Part shown: positions 63,701-64,000 of the stretch, in pieces
Numbering within the stretch: the first letter of the stretch is position 1
How the letters are laid out: each line of letters starts with the position of its first letter
Assembly: GCA_004557975.1 (NCBI GenBank)
Contig: SFEV01000001.1
Span: 1-64,000, forward strand
Direction of reading: 5' to 3'
Length of the DNA: 64,000 nucleotides
Source: Lachnospiraceae bacterium
GTDB taxonomy: Bacteria; Bacillota; Clostridia; Lachnospirales; Lachnospiraceae
Program-made: the position numbers and the translations under genes
Notes under the pieces: generated by a model
Databases searched by the model: none
Seen by the model: only the letters and a program-made list of their open reading frames with translations
What the model was told of the DNA's origin: nothing

Positions 63701-64000
63701 AGATATACGGATACGGCCCGTCCGGCTCCTGTGAAATTCTCAGAGCTTCCTGTACCTGCTCCCGGATATCTGCCAGAAGCTGTCCGGTATCATCCTCCAC
63801 AAACTGCAGCCACCGCGGATGCTCCTGACCGCCCCAGCCTGAGGCACCGTCCTCTCCGTACGTGGAACGGCACTGTGCAAGCCACTCCTGCGGCCACGGC
63901 TGTCCCAGTGCAAAATGATACAGCTGCAGCACAAGCTCCTCAATGACTGCATCACTCTTTCCGTATGCCATGGCTTCCAGGAAATTTTCATACTCTTTGC
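60744..64000 (-). CDS. addA: ATP-dependent helicase/nuclease AddA, partial
   Basis: The frame stays open through base 64000, so the N-terminus with the Walker A loop is outside the window; about 1085 residues are visible. Helicase motifs include MIDEYQDSNLVQEM, VGDVKQSIYRFRLARPELF, MSIHKSKGLEFPVVF and YVAMTRAKEKLIL. The C-terminal RecB-like nuclease has HTFMENLDF, QGIIDAYFYRED and LLDYKTDRV. AddAB resects double-strand breaks up to Chi. The GtrA-YfhO start lies 19 bp after its stop. Confidence 0.95.
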   Translation of the reverse strand, partial: KEYENFLEAMAYGKSDAVIEELVLQLYHFALGQPWPQEWLAQCRSTYGEDGASGWGGQEHPRWLQFVEDDTGQLLADIREQVQEALRISQEPDGPYPYISALEDDLRILDQLQKGKDYDSYAEAFGTMGMYARLGTKKDGSISPQKKQQVQNIRNSVKDALAELRKRYYYDRIQILQTEFADSSTVVRVLTHLTERFMEILAEKKREKNILDFGDLEHLALKVLVTPAENTPTAAAREYAELFEEIMIDEYQDSNLVQEMILNSVSGRGCGEPNRFMVGDVKQSIYRFRLARPELFMEKYRTYRNGRECDCRIDLHKNFRSRAQVLDSINYIFRQIMTENPGQIVYDEDAALYPGAVFEPYPDGTDQTDSEINSKNTEGAASGRNLLPATELLLLETDGKQKIREEAELAGCRIREMVGRDMVWDKELAAYRPVKYGDIVILLRTVSGWAETFAEVLGDMGIPCFAGSQRGYFSAAEVRVVLSYLSILDNPIQDIPLAAVLRSAIGGFCDEELAQIRAASQEQYFYDCCREYERNGADSGLRRKLTDFFGVFEKLRGKCGHTPVHLLLWEILDVTGYGEYAASLPGGSQRKANLDMLVEKAIAYEATSYRGLYHFVRYIENLKKYDVDYGEANTGSESENIVRLMSIHKSKGLEFPVVFVCGMGKQFNESDIRSKVVLHPEYGVGCDYVDTKNRTRRATLLKQVIRQKTASENLGEELRVLYVAMTRAKEKLILTGSVRDATAKMEKWRAAAGHPGEQLSYSCLSGALTYLDWVMPALLRHPDARELLEVFDLDTESIRGGDIFPGTLARFRIQFAGEQEREQNRQAIRDESALRLQELLHLDPQVCRDAQTREYLERVFDSVYPFEEDNCIVGKLSVSELKKLSHVPEEDEGSELYQEETVIPLIPEFRSGETAIVGAARGTVYHTFMENLDFSKKDGLELQLEELISCGKMSQEESAVLKMQDIRGFLVTETGQEMTQAALKGQLFREQPFVIGVPANEIRPEWNGQETVLVQGIIDAYFYREDGSIVLLDYKTDRVQTVQTLVDKYHAQLEYYEAALRRLTGREVAKKVIYSFCLGKEILL

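Noticed and set aside
1..64000. tRNA, rRNA, prophage or complete insertion sequences
   Set aside because: I looked in the intergenic regions and found no cloverleaf, rRNA, integrase or transposase signals; the genes are chromosomal housekeeping or metabolic.

Overview
The window looks like a chromosomal segment of a gut-type Clostridia, most probably Lachnospiraceae. The evidence is the gene content: DapL-route lysine/peptidoglycan synthesis, an archaeal-type AspRS with GatCAB, AsnA, a TIGR04086-like membrane protein, YqhQ/DUF1385, a Rho with a long N-terminal insertion, and T-box control. I saw no tRNA, rRNA, CRISPR array, prophage or intact insertion sequence. Nearly all genes are on the minus strand. 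The plus-strand exceptions are an HxlR regulator, a DUF1836 protein, a small lipoprotein and asnA.

Left edge (1-1220): a small RiPP locus. A 47-residue precursor peptide ends in two ACGxACGx blocks, the hallmark of ACGX-repeat peptides. It lies just upstream of a radical SAM maturase with a CxxxCxxC cluster motif, which runs off the window and has an apparent 1-nt frameshift at its first codons. A divergent HxlR regulator shares an intergenic region that holds palindromic operator candidates. This is the most unusual system in the window.

1261-15300: housekeeping genes. These are rlmD, pcrA, small conserved proteins, a YerC-type TrpR-like regulator, a PHP phosphoesterase, dapL and dapF, an ANTAR regulator with a degenerate receiver, glnA behind a hairpin-terminator leader, and an LTA-synthase-type sulfatase.

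15300-28400: a methyltransferase, a 5'-truncated membrane gene fused to the hisC terminator, hisC, a DUF2156 protein, an ABC exporter and glmM. The translation and termination block follows (prfA, prmC, DUF1385, rpmE, rho). Two structured RNA candidates sit here: a branched RNA ending in a U-tract between prfA and glmM, and a branched rpmE leader.

28400-37560: asparagine and Asn-tRNA supply. A T-box leader precedes aspS, followed by a zinc-ribbon membrane protein and then gatC, gatA and gatB. Two further neighbours are a PatB/MalY aminotransferase and asnA.

37700-52850: a transglutaminase-like exported protein and a carbohydrate locus (lacI, binding protein, two permeases, YicI-type alpha-xylosidase, beta-mannosidase). 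These are followed by AzlCD, an AlkD-like protein, a LyxK-like FGGY kinase and a GNAT acetyltransferase.

53040-64000: murB, rapZ and whiA with an HPr-like protein whose catalytic His15 is Glu (Crh-like), an aminotransferase, a GtrA-YfhO fusion with a 21-bp tandem repeat tail, and the C-terminal part of addA.
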